Assembly: GCA_013349295.1 (NCBI GenBank)
Contig: DUZW01000003.1
Coordinates: 86,645-150,644 of the forward strand
Length of the DNA: 64,000 bases
Reading direction: 5' to 3'
Source of the DNA: Deltaproteobacteria bacterium
Lineage (GTDB): Bacteria > Desulfobacterota > Desulfobulbia > Desulfobulbales > Desulfurivibrionaceae
Shown here: in pieces, positions 35,471 to 43,701 of the stretch
How positions within the stretch are numbered: position 1 is the stretch's first letter
Layout: each line of letters opens with the position of its first letter
Translations under genes and position numbers: made by a program
Notes under the pieces: model-generated
What the model saw: only the letters and a program-made list of their open reading frames with translations
What the model was told of the DNA's origin: nothing
Databases searched by the model: none

Positions 35471-36394
35471 TTAAGCGCTTTTCTGAATACGCTTAAGCCG
35501 GTTGGCATGGTTGGCAGCCTCCCAGCCGGCCACGCACCCTTCGCCCACCGCCTTGGCCATCTGCCAAGGCGGCCCGGCGATGTCGCCCGCCGCGTAGATG
35601 CCGATGATATTGGTCTCCTGCTTCTTGTTGGTCTCGATATAGGAAAAGGTGTCCGTGTCGAGCATAACGCCGATGCTTGTGGCCAACTCCATGGCCCCCT
35701 TGGCCCCGAGTTCGACAAAGACCCCGTCCACGGCAAGGATCTCGCCGCTGTCCAGCAGGAGTCCGCTCACCGCTTTTTCGCCATGGATCTCCGTGGCCCA
35801 TGTCCCCTTATGCACGATAACGGAGCTGGCTGCCAGCTTTTCGCCAAGCTCCTTGGTGACCGCCATATCCTTACAAACCAGATGAACCTCGGCGGCATAT
35901 TTGGTAAGGGTCAGGGCGCCGTCCACCGCGGCGGATTCGTTGCCCACCACAGCCACCTTGGCATTGCGATAAAAATTGGCATCGCAATCCACGCAATAAC
36001 TGACGCCACGGCCCAACAATTCTTTCTCTCCCGGCACCTTAAGCTTTTTGCGCGAGGTCCCGGTGGCAAGGATCAGGGTCCGGGCCGTGATCTGCCGCCC
36101 GCTTTCCACTTTTACCGTGAAAAACTCACCTTCCTGATCAAGATGCAGGACATCCTCCGACCACACCTGCGCGCCAAAACGGGTGGCCTGAGCCAGGGCG
36201 ATCCGGAGCAACTCAGCGCCATCGGTCACGCCATCGACACAGAGATAATTCTCGACATGGGCCGGATGAATACTGCTGTTTTCCAAACGGCCCAAAACAA
36301 GCACCGAGGCTTTTTTTCGGACGGCATGCACGGCGGCCTGCAACCCAGCAGGACCAGCGCCGATAATCACCACGTCTATTATCTGCTCAACCAT
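35471..36394 (-). CDS. Thioredoxin-reductase-like FAD/NAD(P) oxidoreductase
   Basis: This 307-residue two-dinucleotide-fold flavoprotein has the FAD motif IIGAGPAGLQAAVHA at the N-terminus, a redox CxxC as CVDCDANFY near residue 136, an NAD(P) fold (VAVVGNESAAVDGALTL) and FAD motif GIYAAGDIAGPPWQMAKAVGEG near the end. Classical TrxB has CATC; here CVDC. Thioredoxin reductase, or a related ferredoxin-thioredoxin or disulfide reductase of anaerobes, fits. NADP-binding arginines are not evident. Start 36394 has GGGAG upstream; an ATG-like extension to 36439 has none. Confidence 0.8.
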   Translation of the reverse strand: MVEQIIDVVIIGAGPAGLQAAVHAVRKKASVLVLGRLENSSIHPAHVENYLCVDGVTDGAELLRIALAQATRFGAQVWSEDVLHLDQEGEFFTVKVESGRQITARTLILATGTSRKKLKVPGEKELLGRGVSYCVDCDANFYRNAKVAVVGNESAAVDGALTLTKYAAEVHLVCKDMAVTKELGEKLAASSVIVHKGTWATEIHGEKAVSGLLLDSGEILAVDGVFVELGAKGAMELATSIGVMLDTDTFSYIETNKKQETNIIGIYAAGDIAGPPWQMAKAVGEGCVAGWEAANHANRLKRIQKSA

Positions 36395-36673
36395 TTCCGG
36401 TCTCCCTCTTTTTAAAAACATTCGAAATGAAGTGGTCATTATATAGCGATTTTTTCAAGGGAAGGCCACCCCTTTTCCACAGAGAAGCCATCGACAAAAA
36501 CAACGAGAATATTTGCCGGACTTCACCGGCATAAGGAGTCATAATAAAAGAGGGCCAAGAACGCACATATTGCGTGGTAACGGCTCCCAAATAGGACATG
36601 GACAGGAAGAGTGATTCTGTGTACTCTTTATTAGTTCCCGTCGATTTTTCACTCTTGGGTTGGCAACGAAAAA

Positions 36674-39600
36674 ATGCGCTACATCGCTGATCTCCACATC
36701 CATTCCCCCTTTTCCCGCGCGACCAGCAAGGCAGGCAACCTGCAAGGCCTTGCCGCCTGGGCCATGGTCAAGGGCATCCATCTGCTCGGCACCGGGGACT
36801 TCACCCATCCCGGCTGGTTCAGTCAGCTCAAGGAACAGCTTGTCCCCGCCGAACCGGGATTCTTTAAGCTCAAGAATGAGACGATCCCCCAGGCCCTGCC
36901 GCAGGTAACGCCGGAAGCGCTTCCCATCCGATTCCTGCTCACCGCCGAAATCAGCAGCATATACAAACGACACGGCGCGGTGCGCAAGGTCCACAACCTG
37001 CTCTATGTGCCTGATTTCGCTTCGGCGGAACGAATAAACAGTGTTCTGGCCGGCATCGGCAACATTGAGTCGGACGGCCGCCCCATCCTGGGCCTTGACT
37101 CCCGCGACCTGCTCGAAATCCTGCTCGAAAATGCGCCGGAGGGGTTCCTGGTTCCAGCCCACATCTGGACACCATGGTTCTCCCTGTTCGGCTCACGATC
37201 CGGCTTTGACACCATTGAGGAATGTTACGGCGATCTCAGCCCACACGTCTTCGCCCTGGAAACCGGTCTCTCCTCGGACCCGGACATGAACCGACTCATT
37301 CCTGCCTTGGATCGCTTCGCCCTGATCTCCAACTCCGATTGCCATTCCCCCTCCAAGCTGGGCCGGGAGGCCAACATCTTCAATACCGGTTTCAATTTTT
37401 TTGATCTGCGGCAGGCCCTGAAAAATCCCCTGACCGACGCCTTTTCCGCAACGATAGAATTCTACCCGGAAGAGGGCAAATACCATTGCGACGGCCACCG
37501 TAACTGCGGGGTCTGCATTGAGCCGATTGAAACACGAAAGCTCGGAGCCATTTGTCCGGCCTGCCATAAACCCCTCACCGTGGGGGTGCTGCACCGAGTA
37601 ATGGAGCTGGCCGAAAGAACAGAGCCCTACTACCCGCCAGGCTCGCCCGGTGTGCACAGCCTTATTCCGCTGCCCGAGGTGTTGGGCGAGATTCTCGGCG
37701 CAGGCCCTGCCACCAAGGGAGTGATGGCCCTGTACTCCAAGGTCGTTGCCCGCTTCGGTTCGGAATTCAATCTGCTGATCAACACGCCGGTGGACGAGAT
37801 CAACCTGATGTCCCCGGTATTGGGCGAGGCGGTGACCCGCATCCGTGCCGGCAATGTCATTCGCACCCCTGGCTATGATGGCGAATTCGGCGTAATCCGG
37901 GTCTTTGCCGAGGGTGAGCGGGAGGAGCTGGCCGGCCAGATCAGCCTGTTTTCCGGAAAAAAGACCAAATCCCCCTCAAAAAAAAAGGACCGCACCCCGC
38001 TGCCCCTTGAAAAAAAGCCCTCTCCCTCCGCCGATAAGCCCCAGCCTCCGCGAAAGCCCAATCCGGAACAGCTTGCCGCCATCGCCTGCAAAGCCGAAAC
38101 CATCCTGGTGGCTGCCGGGCCGGGCACAGGCAAGACCTTTACCCTGGTGGCCAGAATCGAACATTTGCTGACTGCGGAGAATGCCCGTCCAGAGGAGATG
38201 GTGGCCATCACCTTTACCAACCGGGCAGCCCGTGAGATGCAAACTCGTCTGGACCGGGATCTCGGCGCAGCAGCCCAAGCCATCTTCGTGGGCACCTTCC
38301 ATGCTTACTGCCTGAGCCTGTTGCGCGAGGAAAACCCTGATTTCATAGTCATCGGCGAGGATGACCGCGACCTCTATCTGCGCAAGATGCTCCCGGACTT
38401 ATCCCCGGCCGAACACCATATCCTCAAAAAACAACTGACCTCCTACGTTGAGCAGATAAATAGGGGGACACTCCCGACGGACACCGCTCTGCCGGGTCTC
38501 CTCCAGCGTTATCTCGCCTCGTTTATGCCAAACCGGGCCATTGACCTCGATCTGCTCATCCCCTGGTGTGTGGAGCGCCTCAGGGACGACCCTGCCTTTG
38601 CCATAACGAACCGGGCAAAAGCGTCACTGATCCGCGAAAGAGCCCGGGTAGCCCATCTCTTTGTTGACGAATTCCAGGACCTCAACCATCCGCAGTACCA
38701 GCTGGTCCTGTTGCTCGGCGAACAGGCGCGGATATTTGCCATCGGCGACCCCAACCAGGCCATTTACGGTTTTCGCGGCAGCGACCTCACCTTGTTCCAG
38801 CGATTCCGCGAAAGGGAAGGCGTCACCACCCTGTCCCTGATCCGCAACTACCGTTCAGCCCCGGCCATTATCGATGGCGCATCGGCCCTCATCCGCCGGA
38901 ACCGGCAAAGCGGCGACACCCAACTCTTGCCAGAAAGCACCGGCACGGCGCTCATCGAATGGCACAGACCGGCAAACGCCCAAGCCGAGGCGGAGTTTAT
39001 CGTGCGCCGCATCGAAGAGGGATTGGGCGGTATCAGCAGCCTCTCCCTCCCCACTGGTCGAAACGGCGACCAACCCCGGAGCTTTGCCGACTTCGCCGTA
39101 CTTTACCGGCTCAGCCAGATGGCCGAACCCATTGCCGAAGCCCTGCACCGCAAAGGCATCCCCTTCCAACTCGTCGGCGCCACCCCATTTTATCTGAAGC
39201 CCGCCCTGAAGGCCGCCTGCCATTTTCTGCTGGCCAGCGTGGCGGACGCAAGCTTGCACGAACATCTCCTGCTGATTGCAGACCTTCCAGGGGTCGGAGA
39301 AGCGACCATCTCCCTCCTTGAGAAAGAACTCCCTCTCCGTTGCCCTGATTTCCATGGCGAGGCGCTCAGCTTACATCTTCCCGCCGGCGCGGCAAAAAGC
39401 ATCCGGGATATGGGCGAAACCCTCAAAAAATTCCGCAACGCTGCGGAACAGGGCCTCGCCCACCCCCTGGCCGAGGTCATGCCCGAACTCGGCATCGACC
39501 CCCAAAGTCCGGAGGCCCAACGGTTGCTCCACTTGGCCAACGCCTTTGGCGACAATCTCCAAGCCTTTTGTGAACACCTCAGACAAAATGCCCAAGCCAC

Positions 39601-39952
39601 CATCTATGACGAACGGGCCGAAGCCGTGGCCCTCATGACCATGCATGGCGCCAAGGGGTTGGAGTTCCCGGTGGTCTTTCTGGCAGGACTTGAAGAGGAG
39701 ATTCTTCCCTGCACCATCGCCAACCGGGACAGCGATGTGGAAGAAGAGCGCCGCCTCCTCTATGTTGCCATGACCCGAGCGCAGGAAAGCCTGATCTTAA
39801 GCGCAGCGGCAAGCCGCACCATTTTCAATCGGACAAACAACCAACGCGTCTCCCGGTTTATCCAGGAAATTCCCGCAGCCTTGCTGAGCGAAACAGAACA
39901 ACCCCTCGTTAAACGGCGGAAGGCAGACAGCCGGCAGCTGCAACTTTTTTAG
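36674..39952 (+). CDS. Endonuclease Q-like nuclease fused to UvrD/Rep-type helicase
   Basis: This 1092-residue protein has two parts. Residues 1 to about 430 resemble endonuclease Q (PHP fold), which in archaea cuts DNA 5' of uracil, hypoxanthine or AP sites. Metal-ligand motifs are DLHIHSPFS, GTGDFTHPGWF, PAHIWTPWF and NSDCHSPSKLG, and a four-cysteine zinc site near 272-297 (CDGHRNCGVC and CPAC). A basic, proline-rich linker leads to an SF1A helicase: Walker A AAGPGTGKT near 482, AITFTNRAAREM, DEFQDLNHPQ, GDPNQAIYGFRG, LIRNYRS, MTMHGAKGLEFPV and YVAMTRAQ. The product could nick at a deaminated base and unwind from the nick. Function is inferred from the domains. Confidence 0.88.
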   Translation: MRYIADLHIHSPFSRATSKAGNLQGLAAWAMVKGIHLLGTGDFTHPGWFSQLKEQLVPAEPGFFKLKNETIPQALPQVTPEALPIRFLLTAEISSIYKRHGAVRKVHNLLYVPDFASAERINSVLAGIGNIESDGRPILGLDSRDLLEILLENAPEGFLVPAHIWTPWFSLFGSRSGFDTIEECYGDLSPHVFALETGLSSDPDMNRLIPALDRFALISNSDCHSPSKLGREANIFNTGFNFFDLRQALKNPLTDAFSATIEFYPEEGKYHCDGHRNCGVCIEPIETRKLGAICPACHKPLTVGVLHRVMELAERTEPYYPPGSPGVHSLIPLPEVLGEILGAGPATKGVMALYSKVVARFGSEFNLLINTPVDEINLMSPVLGEAVTRIRAGNVIRTPGYDGEFGVIRVFAEGEREELAGQISLFSGKKTKSPSKKKDRTPLPLEKKPSPSADKPQPPRKPNPEQLAAIACKAETILVAAGPGTGKTFTLVARIEHLLTAENARPEEMVAITFTNRAAREMQTRLDRDLGAAAQAIFVGTFHAYCLSLLREENPDFIVIGEDDRDLYLRKMLPDLSPAEHHILKKQLTSYVEQINRGTLPTDTALPGLLQRYLASFMPNRAIDLDLLIPWCVERLRDDPAFAITNRAKASLIRERARVAHLFVDEFQDLNHPQYQLVLLLGEQARIFAIGDPNQAIYGFRGSDLTLFQRFREREGVTTLSLIRNYRSAPAIIDGASALIRRNRQSGDTQLLPESTGTALIEWHRPANAQAEAEFIVRRIEEGLGGISSLSLPTGRNGDQPRSFADFAVLYRLSQMAEPIAEALHRKGIPFQLVGATPFYLKPALKAACHFLLASVADASLHEHLLLIADLPGVGEATISLLEKELPLRCPDFHGEALSLHLPAGAAKSIRDMGETLKKFRNAAEQGLAHPLAEVMPELGIDPQSPEAQRLLHLANAFGDNLQAFCEHLRQNAQATIYDERAEAVALMTMHGAKGLEFPVVFLAGLEEEILPCTIANRDSDVEEERRLLYVAMTRAQESLILSAAASRTIFNRTNNQRVSRFIQEIPAALLSETEQPLVKRRKADSRQLQLF

Positions 39953-39990
39953 CTGGGCTTGGCAAGAGAGTAAACAAAAACAGGAATCCC

Positions 39991-40506
39991 ATGGATAATC
40001 AGGACATACCCGCGCCACGAACCATCCGAATCGGTGCTGCCAACGTCGGCCTCATCGGCCTTGATCAGGCCCTGAACAAAGCCCTGAACGAAGAGATGCC
40101 GGAAGAAGCTGCGGTGGATTTTCTTTTTACTGCCATTACCAGGGAAAATTACGTTCCCGTAACGGCGGAACCGATCTACCGAGAGGCCTTGCGCACTGAA
40201 TACCGACGCCGCCAAGGAATACAGGACACCGCACCGGAGATACTCACCATCCGGGTGCTTGGCTCCGGCTGCGTGACCTGCAACAAACTCAGCGCCATGC
40301 TTTTTGAGGCCCTGCAAAAATTCGACCTGGCCGCCGACATGGAGTCGGTGCATGATCTGGATGAGATCTGGCGCTTCGGGGTAACAAAAACCCCGGCCCT
40401 GATCATCAACGGCACGGTAAAATGCGCCGGACGGATGCCATCCCCGGCGGAGGTCGAGGAGTGGACCCGAGAAGAGAGTGAAAAGTTAAAAGTGAAGAGT
40501 GTATAA
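39991..40506 (+). CDS. Thioredoxin-like redox protein with N-terminal extension
   Basis: The C-terminal half of this 171-residue protein (from about residue 85) is a small thioredoxin fold of the redox-active-disulfide type: VLGSGCVTCNKL with CxxC, then TKTPALIINGTVKCAGRMPSPAEVEEW with the cis-proline. The N-terminal 80 residues (IRIGAANVGLIGLDQALNKAL and on) form a separate small domain I do not recognise. A thioredoxin-reductase-like gene stands 3.5 kb upstream on the other strand. The start at 39991 has only a weak ribosome binding site (AGGAATCCC). Confidence 0.75.
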   Translation: MDNQDIPAPRTIRIGAANVGLIGLDQALNKALNEEMPEEAAVDFLFTAITRENYVPVTAEPIYREALRTEYRRRQGIQDTAPEILTIRVLGSGCVTCNKLSAMLFEALQKFDLAADMESVHDLDEIWRFGVTKTPALIINGTVKCAGRMPSPAEVEEWTREESEKLKVKSV

Positions 40507-40569
40507 TAAAATGTTGCTACAGCCCCCTGCTAGAGAATCATCACCATCACCCAAAGGAGAACTTTACCC

Positions 40570-40692
40570 ATGAGCACACACGATCACCACGACGATCCCC
40601 ACGGCTATGGCCACGATGAGCCGGAAGTCTGTTTCAAGGTTGGCATTATTTTTCTCTGCGTTATTGCGGCCCTGTACCTGATCTCGTTTTAA
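40570..40692 (+). CDS. 40-residue His/Asp-rich single-helix membrane microprotein
   Basis: A 40-codon frame starts at ATG 40570 with AAAGGAGAA at a good distance. The peptide starts MSTHDHHDDPHGYGHDEPEV, with seven His in the first 20 residues or so, followed by a single hydrophobic helix (VGIIFLCVIAALYLISF). The arrangement suggests a metal-binding head on a membrane anchor. I do not recognise the family. It lies between the thioredoxin-like gene and the thioesterase gene on the same strand. Confidence 0.65.
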   Translation: MSTHDHHDDPHGYGHDEPEVCFKVGIIFLCVIAALYLISF

Positions 40693-40780
40693 CGGGAAAA
40701 CCTTGCGCGGGCAGGTTTGGGAGGATTGTCCCGTCCTGCTCGCAGCCCTTGCCAGAAACAGCTCATCCGATGAGGCGGCC

Positions 40781-41167
40781 ATGGACATTACCCAGAAAAT
40801 GAAATCCGCTGAAACCCACATCACCAAGGCGGTTTTCCCCAACACCACCAACCACTACGCTACCTTGTTCGGCGGTACGGCCTTACAGTGGATGGACGAA
40901 GCAGCCTTTATCACCGCCACCCGTTTTTCCCGGCAAAAAACCGTCACGGTCTGCTCGGACCGCATCGACTTTAAGACGCCCATCCCGGCAGGAACCTTTG
41001 TCGAACTTGTCGGCCAGGTGGTCAAAGTCGGCAACACCAGCATCCAGGTACGGGTGACCGTATATCTTGAACAGATGTACGACTTGACCCGGGAGAAAGC
41101 CATTGAGGGGCTTTTCACCTTTGTCGCTGTTGACGATGCCATGCGCCCGGTTCCGGTGAAGAAATAA
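40781..41167 (+). CDS. YciA-like acyl-CoA thioesterase (hotdog fold)
   Basis: This 128-residue hotdog-fold protein has the acyl-CoA hydrolase signatures TNHYATLFGGTALQWMDEAA (active-site region with Asp) and CSDRIDFKTPIPAGTFVEL. Members hydrolyse acyl-CoAs of various chain lengths in the cytoplasm. ATG 40781 follows GAGGCGG; an upstream open extension from 40703 contains no family sequence. Confidence 0.88.
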   Translation: MDITQKMKSAETHITKAVFPNTTNHYATLFGGTALQWMDEAAFITATRFSRQKTVTVCSDRIDFKTPIPAGTFVELVGQVVKVGNTSIQVRVTVYLEQMYDLTREKAIEGLFTFVAVDDAMRPVPVKK

Positions 41168-41317
41168 AATCTGCCTGTCCGGCCCAGGGATGATTTAAAA
41201 AAAACATCCCCACAATTTTATTTTTTGATTCACTCCGGAGAATCTGTATACTATTAAAAAAAGCGTTTGATACGATTGTTGCCAAGATGGCAAGCACACA
41301 TGGCGCAGAGGTCAGAC

Positions 41318-41656
41318 ATGCCCCTCTCCAATTTCCCCCAGGCTGGAATTCGTTTTGAACTCCAGGTATACCAACGTCCCAACGACGAAAAACAATTGCG
41401 CGACACCCACATTGCTTTTTCCGGCGCGCCCCAGAAACATCCAAACAACCCGCAGAAAATCATTCTGGTTGTCGATCCTTACAGTGACAACACCTTTTAT
41501 TACGAATTCAAGACCCAGGACATCTCCTACGTAGAAGAGCTGGCCAACATCGTCACCATGGACGGCGAGGTGGTTCCCATGGCGAGGCTTTGGGTCAAAA
41601 AACAAAGCCTCGCCGTGCGCAGCACCCCATTTGTGGTGGAAAACACCAGGCATTAA
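41318..41656 (+). CDS. Conserved small protein of unknown function
   Basis: This 112-residue, mostly beta-strand-like protein has no signal peptide or membrane helix. ATG 41318 has AGAGGT six bases upstream; an ATG at 41300 is a second choice. Characteristic parts are FELQVYQRPNDEKQLRDTHI, KIILVVDPYSDNTFYYEF and VWVKK-like MARLWVKKQSLAVRSTPFVVE. I recall similar short proteins in sulfate reducers labelled as pyrophosphatase Ppa, but I see no pyrophosphatase active site and cannot confirm it. A universal stress protein gene follows. Confidence 0.75.
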   Translation: MPLSNFPQAGIRFELQVYQRPNDEKQLRDTHIAFSGAPQKHPNNPQKIILVVDPYSDNTFYYEFKTQDISYVEELANIVTMDGEVVPMARLWVKKQSLAVRSTPFVVENTRH

Positions 41657-41876
41657 GGCAATCCTTACGGAATTCCCTCCTTTTTCCGACAAAAGGAAAA
41701 ACCCTTTTAAGGTGGCGCTTGTTTTGGAATTTTGCCTTCATTTGTTTTTTCTGTGTACACCGGTTACGCAAAGTTCTGAACACGGAGGCGAATGAGGCGC
41801 TGTCCACAATGAAAGCCCAGGCTCTTCATCCGCCGGACTGCTTGTTCCAACATTTTCACCCAAAGGAGACTTGGCC

Positions 41877-42323
41877 ATGACGGATATCAAAAAAATTCTC
41901 GTCCCCACGGATTTTTCCGAACACTCAAACAAGGTGCTGCAATCCGCCAGCATGATCGCCCGTAAATTCGGAGCAAGCATTGAGGTTGTTTTTGTGGTGG
42001 AAAGCCTTGATGCCTATGCCGGTTTCGCGGTCCCCCATCTGCCCTTGGAAAACCTTGAAAAAGACCTGATCGAACGGGCCAAACGCAAGATGAAGGACTT
42101 CATCGAGGCAAACATGGAAAAGGACATCCCCCATGCGAGTGCGGTGCTCAACGGCAACATCCCGAAAGAGATCGTCCGCCACGCCAAGGCCGAAGGATGC
42201 GACCTGATCATGATCGGCACCCAAACCTGCAAAGGGGTGGAGAAAACCCTGTTCGGCAGCGTTACCGAGCGGGTGATCAAAACCGCCGACTGCCCTGTGC
42301 TCAGCATGAATCCCTGCATGTAA
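41877..42323 (+). CDS. Universal stress protein (UspA family)
   Basis: The 148-residue single Usp domain starts TDIKKILVPTDFSEHSNKVL and ends with the ATP-binding pattern MIGTQTCKGVEKTLFGSVTERVIKTADCPVL (a G-2x-G-9x-G-S/T type loop in variant form). AAAGGAG precedes ATG 41877. It is the first of three small genes (Usp, SAP-domain, DUF6763) in a row on this strand, all with good ribosome binding sites. Confidence 0.92.
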   Translation: MTDIKKILVPTDFSEHSNKVLQSASMIARKFGASIEVVFVVESLDAYAGFAVPHLPLENLEKDLIERAKRKMKDFIEANMEKDIPHASAVLNGNIPKEIVRHAKAEGCDLIMIGTQTCKGVEKTLFGSVTERVIKTADCPVLSMNPCM

Positions 42324-42369
42324 CGACACGGATTCCCAACATCATTCCCAACATCCACGGAGGTTTTCC

Positions 42370-42552
42370 ATGAAAATGCTCGACATCAAGACAAAGGCGA
42401 AAGATCTTGGCATTAAGCCAGGCAAGCTAAAAAAAGAGGATCTCATCCGCGCCATTCAGGAAAAAGAAGGCAATTTTCCCTGCTTCGGCTCAGCCATCGA
42501 AAATTGCACCCAAGAAGATTGCTGCTGGCGAGAGGACTGCCTGTTCGTGTAA
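42370..42552 (+). CDS. SAP-domain-like small Cys-rich protein
   Basis: This 60-residue protein begins with a SAP/Rho-N-like helix-extended-helix (LDIKTKAKDLGIKPGKLKKEDLIRAIQ) and ends in a cluster of cysteines (FPCFGSAIENCTQEDCCWREDC). The N-terminal module suggests nucleic-acid binding; the cysteines could bind a metal. GGAGG precedes the ATG. Confidence 0.8.
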   Translation: MKMLDIKTKAKDLGIKPGKLKKEDLIRAIQEKEGNFPCFGSAIENCTQEDCCWREDCLFV

Positions 42553-42583
42553 CAAACCTCGCTCTCCCAAAACGGAGAAAACC

Positions 42584-42883
42584 ATGCCCATAGACATCGA
42601 ACCCATTGAAGGCAACTGGTACGAGACCATTGAAGATGGCGGTCGCTTCTTCGTAGTAACCGTTGATGAAGATGAAGGGATTGTCGAACTCCAGCATGAG
42701 GACGGCACCCCCGAAGAAATCACTCTCGACGCTTGGCGCGAAGCCGATCTTGACCCCATTCCCTCGCCTGACGAAGTTGAGTTATTCGATGAGCTGACTG
42801 ACCTTGACGATGAGGCGCCGCACCATTGCCAGTCAGATGATGCGGAGGATGACGACTGGGGGGAACCAGAACTTGAGGAGTAG
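42584..42883 (+). CDS. DUF6763-like acidic small protein
   Basis: This 99-residue, strongly acidic protein starts with IEPIEGNWYETIEDGGRFFVVTVDEDEG and EEITLDAWREADLDPI, matching my recollection of the DUF6763 family, and ends in an Asp/Glu-rich tail. No function is known. It probably shares a transcript with the Usp and SAP-like genes. Confidence 0.75.
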   Translation: MPIDIEPIEGNWYETIEDGGRFFVVTVDEDEGIVELQHEDGTPEEITLDAWREADLDPIPSPDEVELFDELTDLDDEAPHHCQSDDAEDDDWGEPELEE

Positions 42884-42957
42884 ACTTGCTTGTGGAACCA
42901 TTGATTAATTTGCCTGCGGAGAAATAAGCCCCGCAATACCCCAGATACGACTCCCTA

Positions 42958-43371
42958 TCAGTCACCTGCCTGCGCCAGAGCAAAAACCTTCTCGATGCTC
43001 TCCCGCAGATTCTCCCGGGTAAAAGGCTTGACCACGTAATCACTGACCTGGGCCCGAATCGCTTCAAGAATCAGATGCGGCTGCGCCTCGGCGGTCACCA
43101 TGATAAAAGGGATATTCTTGGTGGCCTCATTTTTCCGGACACTGCGCAACACCTCGATACCGTGCATTACCCGCATGCACCAATCGGAAAGGATAAGGTC
43201 CACCCGTTCTTCCTCCAGAATCCGCAGCGCCTTTTTCCCATTATCCGCCTCAAGGATGTTGGAATACCCCAACGCCCGCAGGTGATTGCCGATGATCCTC
43301 CGCATGACCAGCGAATCGTCAACCACCAGCACCTTGATGTCATGATCGGGTTCCATCATTTCGCAACACAT
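42958..43371 (-). CDS. CheY-like single-domain response regulator
   Basis: This 137-residue stand-alone receiver domain has acidic residues VVDDS near 16-20, phosphorylation Asp in LILSDWCMRVMHG near residue 61, the conserved Thr in MVTAEAQ and the Lys in YVVKPFTRENL. The usual DWNMPxMxG loop is altered to DWCMRVMHG, losing the proline after the Asp. There is no output domain, so it acts on a partner protein such as a flagellar motor or kinase. Starts at 43371, 43359 and 43356 are all possible; none has a clear ribosome binding site. Confidence 0.88.
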   Translation of the reverse strand: MCCEMMEPDHDIKVLVVDDSLVMRRIIGNHLRALGYSNILEADNGKKALRILEEERVDLILSDWCMRVMHGIEVLRSVRKNEATKNIPFIMVTAEAQPHLILEAIRAQVSDYVVKPFTRENLRESIEKVFALAQAGD

Positions 43372-43552
43372 GCCATGTAACGGCTTTTCGCCGGGTTATC
43401 CAGCAGGCAGAACACCTGTAACTGTAACGCTCCAAATTCTCGATTATAACGGAGGTTAAAGAGGAAGCAAAGCAATTCATGGAACACACCGCTCCCACGC
43501 GGTGAGGAAGGAGACACAGATACGATCCCTGAAGCGCCGGAAGCATATTCAC

Positions 43553-43588
43553 AAAAAAAAGGAACCAGCCTTTTATGACTGATTCCTT
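43553..43588 (-). terminator. Intrinsic terminator of tRNA-Arg transcript
   Basis: On minus, AAGGAATCAG and CTGGTTCCTT pair (ten pairs including one G-T) around a ten-base loop and are followed by eight T. It lies ten bases past the tRNA 3' end. Confidence 0.85.
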
Positions 43589-43597
43589 ATATTTTTT

Positions 43598-43674
43598 TGG
43601 TGGGCGGAGCGGGAATCGAACCCACGACCTTTGGCTTCGGAGGCCAACACTCTATCCAACTGAGCTACCCGCCC
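43598..43674 (-). tRNA. tRNA-Arg (anticodon CCG)
   Basis: The 77-base cloverleaf has acceptor GGGCGGG/TCCGCCC (one G-T pair), D-stem GCTC/GAGT, anticodon stem TTGGC/GCCAA with loop CTCCGAA giving anticodon CCG, T-loop TTCGATT and encoded CCA. It lies downstream of tilS. Confidence 0.94.
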
Positions 43675-43701
43675 TCGGGTTTTCATATTCACGGTGGCAA
43701 C

